7,285 nt of DNA from Propionibacteriaceae bacterium. GTDB taxonomy: Bacteria; Actinomycetota; Actinomycetes; Propionibacteriales; Propionibacteriaceae. The stretch is taken from contig JAUMYR010000097.1 in assembly GCA_030528545.1 (NCBI GenBank), positions 3,437 to 10,721 on the forward strand. Direction: 5' to 3'. Positions 1 to 6,283 of this stretch are shown piece after piece. The notes under the pieces are model-generated. The model saw only the letters and a program-made list of their open reading frames with translations, made no database searches and was not told the DNA's origin. How positions within the stretch are numbered: position 1 is the first letter of the stretch; each line of letters starts with the position of its first letter. The position numbers and the translations under genes were made by a program.

Positions 1-774
1 GTTGACCCCGAGCCCGGCGGCCGCCCACACCGTGGCGAGGATCGACAGGCGCAGGGTGAGGGTGCGCAGGAACAGCGGCCATCCCGCCGTTCCGACCCCG
101 CGCAGCCCAGACAGCCGGGGACCCCGGGGAACCCTGGCCCGACGAGCCTCTTTGCTCATGACGGCGAGGAAGGCCGCCGCCATTCCCAGCTGTGCGATAG
201 AGGTGCCGAGCCCCGAACCGGTCACCCCGAGCCCGGCGCCGTAGATGAGTACCGCGTTCAGCCCGATATTCGCTAGCGCCCCGGCCACCTCGACGGCCAG
301 CACCACCCGGACCCGGCTGAAACCCCGCAGAGTGCCGGTCGCGGCGAAGACCACGAGCATCCCTACCACCCCGGGCGCGGCCGCCACCAGGTAGGCGCTG
401 GCCTCGGACGCGACGGCCGGGTCCGCCCCGAGAGCCTCCGCTCCTGCGCGCCCACCCCACGCCAGGCCGACCGCGGCCGCGATTCCGATGAGAAGCCCGG
501 CCCAGACCCCGTCCCAGCCAGTGCGCCATGCGGCATCCAGGTCCCCGGCCCCCACCAAGCGGGCGACCGATGCCGTCGTCTGATAGGCCAGAAAGACCAG
601 CAGGCCGACCACGGTGCTCACCAAGGTCGAGGCCACCCCGAGACCGGCCAGGGACACCGTGCCAAGATGGCCGATCATCGCGGTATCGATCAGCACGAAC
701 ACGGGCTGGGCCAGCAGCGCCCCCAGCGTGGGCACGGCGAGGGAGAGCAGCCGCCGGTCGGTAGGGGTGAACAC
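1..774 (-). CDS. MATE-family multidrug/metabolite exporter (DinF-like), N-terminal part
   Basis: Reading the minus strand from a GTG at 774 gives 258 uninterrupted codons that run off the left edge, so the C-terminal portion is missing. Family members are about 430-450 residues with 12 helices, moving drugs or metabolites out in exchange for H+ or Na+. The protein is very hydrophobic with regularly spaced helices. It has the family's opening pattern: a short charged start (TPTDRRLL), then a first helix with Pro15 and Gln23, Asp30 in LIDTAMIGHLG, and LAGLGVAST entering helix 2. Later stretches ATGTLRGF and ALANIGLNAVLIYG match the usual MATE loop and helix near the middle. The GTG is the only sensible start, because an in-frame TAA lies at 786-784. 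GGTAAGG at 788-782 is a ribosome binding site 7 nt upstream. The substrate cannot be told. The gene is divergent from the LCP gene. Confidence 0.92.
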   Translation of the reverse strand, partial: MFTPTDRRLLSLAVPTLGALLAQPVFVLIDTAMIGHLGTVSLAGLGVASTLVSTVVGLLVFLAYQTTASVARLVGAGDLDAAWRTGWDGVWAGLLIGIAAAVGLAWGGRAGAEALGADPAVASEASAYLVAAAPGVVGMLVVFAATGTLRGFSRVRVVLAVEVAGALANIGLNAVLIYGAGLGVTGSGLGTSIAQLGMAAAFLAVMSKEARRARVPRGPRLSGLRGVGTAGWPLFLRTLTLRLSILATVWAAAGLGVN

Positions 775-909
775 CCGTCGACCTTACCGGCACCGGCGAG
801 GCTCCGCCGGTGGCGCCCGTTGTCCGGAGGGCCCTCGGCCCGCCACGTTCGGGAGCTTGGACGACACGGTTACCATAGGTCGTTGAAGATGGCTGGGGAG
901 AGCGAGGGG
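775..909. promoter_or_regulatory. Divergent control region between MATE exporter and LCP gene
   Basis: This 135-bp gap must hold promoters for both outward-facing genes. TACCAT at 871-876 on plus and TATGGT at 877-872 on minus are -10-like and overlap, but neither has a convincing -35 partner (TTCGGG lies 17 bp before the plus one). There is a perfect 10-bp palindrome, GAGGGCCCTC, at 827-836, and a longer inverted repeat at 791-812 listed separately. The promoter calls are weak and rest on hexamer similarity only. Confidence 0.3.
791..812 (-). repeat. 8-bp perfect inverted repeat in the leader of the MATE gene
   Basis: CACCGGCG at 791-798 and CGCCGGTG at 805-812 are exact reverse complements separated by 6 nt (AGGCTC). 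The element sits 16 nt upstream of the GTG start and directly next to the ribosome binding site of the exporter gene. As DNA it could be a repressor operator. As RNA it could form a GC-only hairpin that limits translation. Which of these, if either, is inference. Confidence 0.5.
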
Positions 910-2754
910 ATGCGACGTATGGACACTCCACGCCGAGCGGCGAACCAGGACGATTCGGGCTGGCCCTATGACGATGTGAGCGGTGCCGAAACCGAATCGC
1001 GTCCGGCGCGACCGCTGTTTCGCGATGGTGAGAGTTCCATCCGTCCCCAGGCCCTTGACGAGGCCGTGTGGTTCACCGAACCCGAACAGCCGCTGCGGCT
1101 GCGCGGCCGCGATGTCCGGAAACTGCGTGCCGAGGCGGTCCCGGCGCACGCCGCCGACCCAGATACCGCCGACGGGAAAGGCCGCCACCCGTTCACCCGT
1201 TCGCTCGGGGCGACCCTCGCCTCCACGATCATCCCCGGGGCGGGCCTGATCGGTGCCCGCTCCAGGTTGGCCAGGGCCGTCGGATTGGTCACGACGCTGG
1301 CTTTCTGTGGCGTCATGGGTTTCCTGATCGTGCGGGTGCTGCTGGACTGGCGCCAGCTCGCGTCCTGGGCGGTGAGCAACCAGGCCCTCGCGCTCATCGC
1401 CATCGGCTGTGGGGCCGGGGGGCTGCTGTGGGTCATCCTGATCGCTGCCACCCAGGTGGCGCGTCGCCCGGCGAAACTGACCGGCCTGCAGCGCGCCATC
1501 AGCGGTTTGGCGGTGTTCGCCCTGTCCTCGGCGGTGAGCGTGCCGCTGGCGGTCGGGGCGCGCTACACCTATGACCAGTCCATGCTGTTGCGCAACGTAT
1601 TCGCCGGCGAGGACTCCAAATCGGGGACCCGCCCGAGCCTGGAGGGAAGCGGCGTCGACGTCTGGGCCACCAAACCGCGCCTGAACGTCTTGCTGCTCGG
1701 CGCTGACACCGACCAGGACCGGCTGCGCGAGATCAAGGACCGTCCGGTCCTGACCGACACCATCATGGTCGCTTCTATCGACACCCACAGTGGCGATGTG
1801 GCTCTGATCCAGATCCCGCGCAACATGGGCCACACCCCATTCCCTAAGGGCTCCAAGCTCAACCAGCTCTACCCGCGCGGCTACTACGACGGGGTGAGCG
1901 GGGACAACCAGGAGTACGCGGTGAACGCGATCTTCTCCAGGATCCCGAAGGAGCACCCAGAGGCTTTGGGGGTCACGGATTTCCCCGGGGCGGATGCCCT
2001 CAAACTCGGCGTCGGTGAGGCCATCGGGCTAAAGCTCGACTATTTCGTCATGGTCAACATCGACGGCCTGAAACGTCTGATCGATGCGATGGGTGGGGTC
2101 CGGGTCAACATCAACGAGCGTCTGCCGATGGGCGGCAGCGTCAGCAACCCGAAGGGGACTTTCGGCTGGCTGGAGCCAGGACCAAACCAGCTCCTCGACG
2201 GGGTCCACGCCATGTGGTACGCGCGCAGCAGGTGGAGCACCGATGACTTCAACCGGATGGCCCGCCAGTCCTGCCTCATCAACGCCGTCGTGAAACAGGC
2301 CGACCCCATGACGCTGCTGACCCGCTACGAGGCGATCGCCAAGGCCAGCTCGCAGATGGTCAGCACCGACATTCCCCAGAGCATGCTTCCCGCCATCGCC
2401 CAGCTCGCGCTGAAGGTGAAGGATGGCCACATCAGCCGCGTCATCTTCGAACACGGAGTGGACGGGTACAACACCGGCAACCCCAACTTCCCGCTCATGC
2501 GGGAGCGGGTCCAGGGCGCGATCAACCCGCCGCCGCCCGCCCCGGAGCCGACCGGGGGCCCGGCCAGCGAATCCCCGGCCGGGGAACCGGGACCCTCAGC
2601 CACCGTGGCCCCGCCCACGACCTCGCCGCCGCAGAAGGACGCCCCGTCCCCCTCGGCGAGCCCCACCCCAGCTCAGGACGTCAGCGACGCCTGCGGCTAC
2701 CACCCCAAACAGGAGCAAACCCCGCAGCCTCAGCAGCCGCGGAAGCGGCGGTGA
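910..2754 (+). CDS. LytR-CpsA-Psr (LCP) family cell-wall glycopolymer ligase
   Basis: LCP enzymes work on the outer face of the membrane, moving lipid-linked glycopolymers (teichoic acid, arabinogalactan or capsule type) onto peptidoglycan. With the 910 start the protein has 614 residues. Residues 1-120 are a hydrophilic, probably cytoplasmic head. Three hydrophobic helices lie near 124-145, 159-183 and 195-217, which puts the rest outside. The LCP domain spans roughly 257-460: LLLGAD (261-266), TDT with Asp283, IPRN with Arg304, and YARSR (437-441) followed by DDFNRMARQ (445-453). The Asp, Arg and Gln residues known to bind pyrophosphate in the family are therefore present. Residues 538-594 are Pro/Ser/Thr-rich and the end is basic (KRR). 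Start choice: ATG 910 has GGGGAG 9 nt upstream. ATG 919 (GAGGGG 9 nt upstream) is equally plausible, and ATG 889 less so. The polymer substrate is unknown. Confidence 0.93.
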   Translation: MRRMDTPRRAANQDDSGWPYDDVSGAETESRPARPLFRDGESSIRPQALDEAVWFTEPEQPLRLRGRDVRKLRAEAVPAHAADPDTADGKGRHPFTRSLGATLASTIIPGAGLIGARSRLARAVGLVTTLAFCGVMGFLIVRVLLDWRQLASWAVSNQALALIAIGCGAGGLLWVILIAATQVARRPAKLTGLQRAISGLAVFALSSAVSVPLAVGARYTYDQSMLLRNVFAGEDSKSGTRPSLEGSGVDVWATKPRLNVLLLGADTDQDRLREIKDRPVLTDTIMVASIDTHSGDVALIQIPRNMGHTPFPKGSKLNQLYPRGYYDGVSGDNQEYAVNAIFSRIPKEHPEALGVTDFPGADALKLGVGEAIGLKLDYFVMVNIDGLKRLIDAMGGVRVNINERLPMGGSVSNPKGTFGWLEPGPNQLLDGVHAMWYARSRWSTDDFNRMARQSCLINAVVKQADPMTLLTRYEAIAKASSQMVSTDIPQSMLPAIAQLALKVKDGHISRVIFEHGVDGYNTGNPNFPLMRERVQGAINPPPPAPEPTGGPASESPAGEPGPSATVAPPTTSPPQKDAPSPSASPTPAQDVSDACGYHPKQEQTPQPQQPRKRR

Positions 2755-2771
2755 TCCGCTACAGGCCGGAT

Positions 2772-2796
2772 CTGCCCACATCGGGCGCCCGGGCAG
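2772..2796. terminator. Possible bidirectional terminator hairpin between convergent genes
   Basis: CTGCCC at 2772-2777 pairs with GGGCAG at 2791-2796 around a 13-nt loop that itself contains the palindrome GGGCGCCC (2783-2790). It lies in the 49-bp gap between the stop codons of the LCP gene and the small membrane protein gene. There is no T-tract on either side, so it is not a canonical intrinsic terminator. Many high-GC actinobacterial terminators lack one, so the call rests on position and pairing. Confidence 0.35.
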
Positions 2797-2803
2797 CGAG
2801 AGC

Positions 2804-3250
2804 TCAGGAGCCGTAACCGTGTGCGCGGTCGAGGCGCCGGGCCATATCGGCGAGCATGGAACGAAACTGTGGTGCGCTGGTCCCAGACGGGCACAGCAAG
2901 TGGGTCTCGGCGTCGGTCGAGTAGATCGTGATGTGGCGTCCGTCGGTGGTCTCGGTGAGGCGGGTGATCTGTCTCCAGGCGCCGCTGCGTTCCTGACCGT
3001 TGCCCGCGATGCGGTAACCCTCGTCGTCGAGCCAGACATAGACCTGGCGGCGCTTCATGGACGCAAAACCCGCGCTGGCAAGAACAGTCCCGGCCACCAG
3101 CAGCACCCCGAAGAGAATGGGCACCACGACTGGCCAGCCACTCATCCGAGACACCACGATCATGATCGCCGAAACCGAGGTAATCAGGGCAGCCAACAGA
3201 AAAGCCCGGACCGGTGGACGGGGCTGCAACACATACTCCGTGGCCGCCAT
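2804..3250 (-). CDS. Small two-helix membrane protein of unknown function
   Basis: The 148-residue product is not recognised. Two hydrophobic segments, near residues 16-36 and 40-62, form a tight hairpin with SRMSGW between them. A soluble domain follows (about 66-148), starting with basic KRRQ and a strand-like run VYVWLDDEGYRI, then GAWRQITRL and HITIYSTD. This alternation of short strands with a closing helix (SMLADMARRLDRA) resembles bacterial PH-like domains behind two helices (YcxB-like), but that is a resemblance by eye only. The ATG at 3250 is chosen because AAAGGAG lies a few bases upstream. A longer in-frame reading back to 3322 would run into the tRNA gene and is rejected. The gene follows tRNA-Ser on the same strand with a 20-nt gap, so the two may share a transcript. 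It converges on the LCP gene. Confidence 0.75.
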   Translation of the reverse strand: MAATEYVLQPRPPVRAFLLAALITSVSAIMIVVSRMSGWPVVVPILFGVLLVAGTVLASAGFASMKRRQVYVWLDDEGYRIAGNGQERSGAWRQITRLTETTDGRHITIYSTDAETHLLCPSGTSAPQFRSMLADMARRLDRAHGYGS

Positions 3251-3270
3251 GGCTCTCCTTTGTTCGTCAG

Positions 3271-3355
3271 CGGCGAGGGTGGGATTCGAACCCACGGAGC
3301 TTTTACACTCGGCCGCTTTCAAGGCGGCTGCACTAGTCCACTATGCGACCTCGCC
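3271..3355 (-). tRNA. tRNA-Ser (anticodon UGA)
   Basis: Read on the minus strand, the acceptor stem GGCGAGG (3355-3349) pairs with CCTCGCC (3278-3272), followed by discriminator G at 3271. The anticodon stem GCCGC/GCGGC encloses loop CTTGAAA, giving anticodon TGA (3321-3319), which reads UCA and related serine codons. The T arm is GTGGG-TTCGAAT-CCCAC. A long variable arm of the GAG...CTC type is typical of serine tRNAs. The length is 85 nt. The 3' CCA is not encoded: CTGA follows, so it must be added by the CCA-adding enzyme. Confidence 0.96.
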
Positions 3356-3377
3356 ATCGCCAAGCGGCGACGGCGTC

Positions 3378-3384
3378 TATCGTA
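3378..3384. promoter_or_regulatory. Overlapping divergent -10 elements for tRNA-Ser and quinone oxidoreductase
   Basis: TACGAT on the minus strand (3384-3379) would start transcription about 17 nt before the tRNA. TATCGT on the plus strand (3378-3383) would give a leader of roughly 37 nt before the oxidoreductase ATG. The two hexamers share five bases. No good -35 box is visible for either, so this is a weak call made from position and -10 similarity. Confidence 0.3.
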
Positions 3385-3426
3385 GCCAATCACCCGGCTT
3401 CTCGTCTCGTGTGGCAGGCTGGAGCC

Positions 3427-4392
3427 ATGCGAGCCGTGACGATGTCGGCCTTTGGCGGCCCAGAAGTCCTCCAGATCAGCGATCTGCCCGTTCCGGAACC
3501 CGGCCCCGGAGAGGTGCTGGTGCGCACCTCAGCGGTCGGCGTGAACCGCGCCGACCTGTTGCAGCGACAGGGGCACTACCCGCCACCCAAGGGCGAGAGC
3601 GAGGTGCTCGGGCTGGAAGCCTCGGGTGTGGTCGAGGCGCTCGGCGAGGGGGTGCCACAGTTCGCGGTCGGGGACGAGGTGGTCGCGCTGCTCGCCGGTG
3701 GCGCCTATGCCGAGTTCTTCGTGGCCCCGGCCGGGCAGGTGATCGCGCCCCCGCGTGGCGTATCGCTGGCCAGCGCCGCCGGACTGATCGAGGTCGCCGC
3801 GACGGTGGTCTCGAACCTGGACGTGGCCAGGCTGGCATCGGGGGAGACCTTCCTCGTCCATGGTGGGGCCGGTGGCATCGGGTCCTTCGCGATCCAGTAC
3901 GCGAAGGCTCTCGGCTGCGTCGTCGCGACCACCGCCGGGTCGCCGGCCAAGCTCGACTATGTGCGCGGGCTGGGCGCCGATGTGGCGCTCGACTATCACG
4001 GAGACTGGGTGAGCGAACTCAAGGAGGCGACCCGTGGCGCCGACGTGATTCTCGACATCATGGGGGCTAAGTACCTGGAATCCAACGTGGCGGCCCTGAA
4101 ACGGGGCGGGCGCATGGTGGTCATCGGCCTCCAGGGCGGGGTGAAGGGGACGCTGAACCTGGGGGCGCTGCTCAGCAAGAACGCCACCATCTCGGCCACC
4201 AGCCTGCGGTTCCGCCCAGCGTCGGAGAAGGCCGGGATCTGTTCCCGCGTCCGCGACGAGGTCTGGCCGCTCCTCGAATCCGGTGCGATCAGGCTGCCTC
4301 GCGAGACCTTCATCCCCTTCGAGGAGGTGCGCCGCGCCCACGAGAGGCTCGCCAGCGGAGACAACATCGGCAAGATCATCTTGACGCTGTAA
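3427..4392 (+). CDS. Zinc-independent NAD(P)H:quinone oxidoreductase, PIG3-type (MDR superfamily)
   Basis: The 321-residue product has the length and layout of the PIG3/TP53I3-like quinone oxidoreductases, cytosolic enzymes that reduce quinones with NADPH. The opening MRAVTMSAFGGPEVL is the usual first strand pair. The N-terminal GroES-like domain carries GVNRADLLQRQGHYPPP (38-54) and LGLEASG (61-67), the signature of this subgroup, and lacks the Cys/His zinc ligands of alcohol dehydrogenases. The Rossmann nucleotide site is VHGGAGGIGSFAIQYAK (144-160), followed by ILDIMGAKYLESN and the GGRMVVIG strand. The C-terminus IGKIILTL is typical. ATG 3427 is preferred: AGG at 3416-3418 is 8 nt upstream and the family usually begins MRAV. 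A longer in-frame reading from 3343 overlaps the tRNA and is discarded. The gene is transcribed alone and converges on the lipoprotein gene. The physiological substrate is unknown. Confidence 0.93.
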   Translation: MRAVTMSAFGGPEVLQISDLPVPEPGPGEVLVRTSAVGVNRADLLQRQGHYPPPKGESEVLGLEASGVVEALGEGVPQFAVGDEVVALLAGGAYAEFFVAPAGQVIAPPRGVSLASAAGLIEVAATVVSNLDVARLASGETFLVHGGAGGIGSFAIQYAKALGCVVATTAGSPAKLDYVRGLGADVALDYHGDWVSELKEATRGADVILDIMGAKYLESNVAALKRGGRMVVIGLQGGVKGTLNLGALLSKNATISATSLRFRPASEKAGICSRVRDEVWPLLESGAIRLPRETFIPFEEVRRAHERLASGDNIGKIILTL

Positions 4393-4484
4393 CCGGATCA
4401 CCGTCGGCCGGTTCGGCCGCCGCTGCCGGACCCGCGGCTCGCGCCCGGCCCCGGGCGGGTGCCCGGTGATCCTGTCCCGGTGGT
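4393..4484. terminator. Nested inverted repeats between convergent genes, probable bidirectional terminator
   Basis: GGATCACCG (4395-4403) is the exact reverse complement of CGGTGATCC (4464-4472), so the whole intergenic gap can be closed by a 9-bp stem. Inside lie two further hairpins: CGGCCG-GTT-CGGCCG (4405-4419) and CGCCCGG-CC-CCGGGCG (4442-4457). The structure begins 2 nt after the oxidoreductase stop and ends 12 nt before the lipoprotein stop. No T-tract follows on either strand. Termination of both converging transcripts is inferred from position. Confidence 0.5.
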
Positions 4485-5165
4485 CTAGCTGGTGGCCTTC
4501 TTGCGTCCAGCGGCGACGAGGGCGTCGAGGAACTCCGTCGGCGGCTCCGGCTTCTGCGCGAAGGTGGTGTAGGCCACCAGGCAGTCGCCGAGCGGGACGA
4601 AGGCGGTGAAGGTCCAGTGGGTCTCGCCCGGGCGCTGCCGCGCGATGCCTAGGGCGTCCGGGTCGGCCAGGGCGAAGGCCTGGGCTCCCCGGGCGGTGCC
4701 TGGGGAGGGCTCGGCGGTGGGGGTGGAGGGGCAGGAACTCACTGCGGTCTTGAGGTCCGAGATCACTTTCCTGGCGTGTTCGGGACCGACCGGCCGGGCG
4801 GTCTGGATCAAGGGACGCTCCTCCTGGTTGATCCACTGGGAGGCGGACGACCCTAGCGGCCGGACCGGTTCGGTGCTCGCCCCGCAGATGTCCTCACGGA
4901 AGTCGTCTTGCATCGGCCCGGGTGAGGTCCACGGCCCGTTGGGGATCTCGTCTTTCAGCAGCAGCACCCGGCGGGTGGCCTGGATCACCCCGTCCTTGGT
5001 CGTGGGTGCCCCGGCGGGCAGCGTCCCCGGTTGCAGGGTCCCTGGGCTGGATGGGGCAGTGGGGCTCATCGGTGCCTCCTGGGTCGGAACACAACCAGGT
5101 AGGGCGAATGCACAGGCCAGCGCGAGTAGGGCGGGGCCGCGGCGGATCGTCATGATTAGGGTCAC
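4485..5165 (-). CDS. Secreted lipoprotein of unknown function, second gene of the SGNH operon
   Basis: The 226-residue product starts with a lipoprotein signal peptide: IRRGP, a hydrophobic core, then LPGC with the lipidated Cys at residue 25. It should be anchored on the outer face of the membrane. A Pro/Ser/Thr-rich linker (26-58) follows, then a globular part with Cys94, Cys145 and Cys195. TKDGVIQATRRVLLLKDEIP leads in, W186-region HWTFTAFVPLGDCLVAYTTFA is strand-like, and a helix FLDALVAAGRKKA closes it. This pattern recalls the PknH-like extracellular sensor domain of actinobacterial lipoproteins, but I cannot confirm that. Start: GTG 5165 has GAGGAAGGA (5179-5171) 5 nt upstream and overlaps the SGNH stop codon (GTGA, 4 nt), indicating translational coupling. 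ATG 5153 is the alternative, without a good ribosome binding site. An odd number of mature non-lipid cysteines leaves one without an obvious partner. Confidence 0.82.
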   Translation of the reverse strand: MTLIMTIRRGPALLALACAFALPGCVPTQEAPMSPTAPSSPGTLQPGTLPAGAPTTKDGVIQATRRVLLLKDEIPNGPWTSPGPMQDDFREDICGASTEPVRPLGSSASQWINQEERPLIQTARPVGPEHARKVISDLKTAVSSCPSTPTAEPSPGTARGAQAFALADPDALGIARQRPGETHWTFTAFVPLGDCLVAYTTFAQKPEPPTEFLDALVAAGRKKATS

Positions 5166-6283
5166 TTCGGTCCTTCCTCAATGTGTTGCAACAGCAGGCC
5201 GGTCATCGCGTCGTGTCCCTTCTTGTTGGGATGGCACGCCTCCTGGCCGAGGCCGACGCCGTTGATCCAGGGGTCCTTCGATCCTATGCGGTGGTCGTAC
5301 CCATCGCCGACGAAGGCACTGGTCGGGTCGAGGAACTCGACCCCCTGGCGTTCGGCCATCTTGCTGATAGCGGCGTTGATGGATGCGGCCTGCTGGTTGG
5401 CCCAGCGCTGTTCCTCGACCGAGATGCCGATGGCCTCGGCCTTGGATTCGGAAAACAGCGGCGGGTAACCCATGATGACGATCCGGGCGTCCGGGTGCTG
5501 GGCCTTGATGGTGGCGATCTCTTGCTCAAGCTTGCCCATGGTTCCGTTCCCGGTGCCGTAGAACTCACCGATCCGCTTGTTGATGAGGCCGGTGTCACCG
5601 CAGCCAGATCCCATCCAGCCAGAGAAACAGTTCTTCAGCACCTCGGCGAAACCGATGTCGTTGCCGCCCATCGACAGCGAGATGAGGGAGGCGTCCTCGG
5701 GGATGTTGTCGTAGCGCGACGGGTCTCCCGGACCGGTGGGCTTGGTGCGGCCCTGCGGGCCTTCACCGTGGTTTCCGGCGTGGTTGTTCTCGTGCAGGTC
5801 TTGGGTCTTCGCCCCGGAACAGGCGTAAGTCACGAAGCTCTGCCCCTGGAAATGCCCCCGGCCCTGGAGGTTCCGGAAGGCTTGAGCCTGATACGAGTTG
5901 CGAGAGCGGTGGCACTTGTTGGTTGGGTTCCCGTTGTCCAGGGGGTTCCACCAGCTGTCTTGGATATCGGTGTCGGGGTCGTAGTCACCCGCACCTTCAC
6001 CGGAGGCGAAGGAATCCCCCGCGAAGTAGGCCGACCCCCAGGTGGCCTGCTCCAGCGGCGTTTTCTGCTTCTTCTGGCTCTTCTTCTGGGCAGACGCCGG
6101 CTTGGCGCGTTCGCAGTGCTCGCCCCCGAGCACGGAACAGGCCGCGCTGGAGAAGGCGTCTTGGGCGAAGCCGGTCGAGCCCGCGGCGACAACGCCGCCA
6201 GCTATAACCGCGGCCAGCGCGACGATGCCAACATACTGGGCCGCCGAGGAGCCCCTCTCTGGATGCCCTAGCCCACGAGTCAT
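5162..6283 (-). CDS. Exported SGNH/GDSL-family hydrolase with Flp-prepilin-like leader
   Basis: SGNH hydrolases are serine esterases, lipases or carbohydrate de-O-acylases. The 373-residue product has all diagnostic blocks: GDSFASGEG (89-97) with nucleophile Ser91, YACSGA (153-158) as block II, MGGND (205-209) supplying oxyanion Gly and Asn208, and ACHPNKKGH (349-357) with His351. The usual Asp three residues before His is Glu348. Seven cysteines (49, 57, 124, 155, 219, 228, 350) suggest disulfides and an extracellular location. The N-terminus is unusual: PERG (8-11) followed by SSAAQYVGIVALAAVIAGG, which resembles a class III (Flp/TadE) prepilin leader and not a standard Sec signal. A Lys-rich linker (61-75) joins this to the domain. 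ATG 6283 is chosen for GGAAGG 8 nt upstream; an upstream TTG at 6319 lacks one. The gene is first in an operon with the lipoprotein. Its substrate is unknown. Confidence 0.9.
   Translation of the reverse strand: MTRGLGHPERGSSAAQYVGIVALAAVIAGGVVAAGSTGFAQDAFSSAACSVLGGEHCERAKPASAQKKSQKKQKTPLEQATWGSAYFAGDSFASGEGAGDYDPDTDIQDSWWNPLDNGNPTNKCHRSRNSYQAQAFRNLQGRGHFQGQSFVTYACSGAKTQDLHENNHAGNHGEGPQGRTKPTGPGDPSRYDNIPEDASLISLSMGGNDIGFAEVLKNCFSGWMGSGCGDTGLINKRIGEFYGTGNGTMGKLEQEIATIKAQHPDARIVIMGYPPLFSESKAEAIGISVEEQRWANQQAASINAAISKMAERQGVEFLDPTSAFVGDGYDHRIGSKDPWINGVGLGQEACHPNKKGHDAMTGLLLQHIEEGPK

Noticed and set aside
2..764. Plus-strand open frames at 2-244 and 528-764
   Set aside because: They lie opposite a continuous MATE transporter reading on the minus strand, and their translations are Arg/Pro-rich noise.
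784..1956. Long minus-strand open frame of 390 codons opposite the LCP gene
   Set aside because: Its translation is low-complexity, rich in Arg, Gly, Gln and His with no domain motifs, while the plus strand carries a clear LCP domain. It is a high-GC antisense shadow.
3251..3322. N-terminal extension of the small membrane protein to 3322
   Set aside because: The added residues are read from the tRNA-Ser gene; the AAAGGAG site directly before 3250 gives a better start.
3271..3355. tRNA-Ser as an integration site for a mobile element
   Set aside because: No integrase, repeated tRNA 3' fragment or foreign-looking gene is seen on either side.
3343..3426. N-terminal extension of the quinone oxidoreductase to 3343
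   Set aside because: It overlaps the 5' end of the tRNA gene, and family members begin at MRAV.
3529..4836. 435-codon minus-strand open frame across the oxidoreductase and lipoprotein genes
   Set aside because: It crosses two well-supported genes and the terminator block, and its composition (Arg, Pro, Gly, His) is typical of spurious GC-rich frames.
5183..6271. 362-codon plus-strand open frame opposite the SGNH hydrolase
   Set aside because: The minus strand encodes all the SGNH catalytic blocks in order; this frame has no recognisable features.
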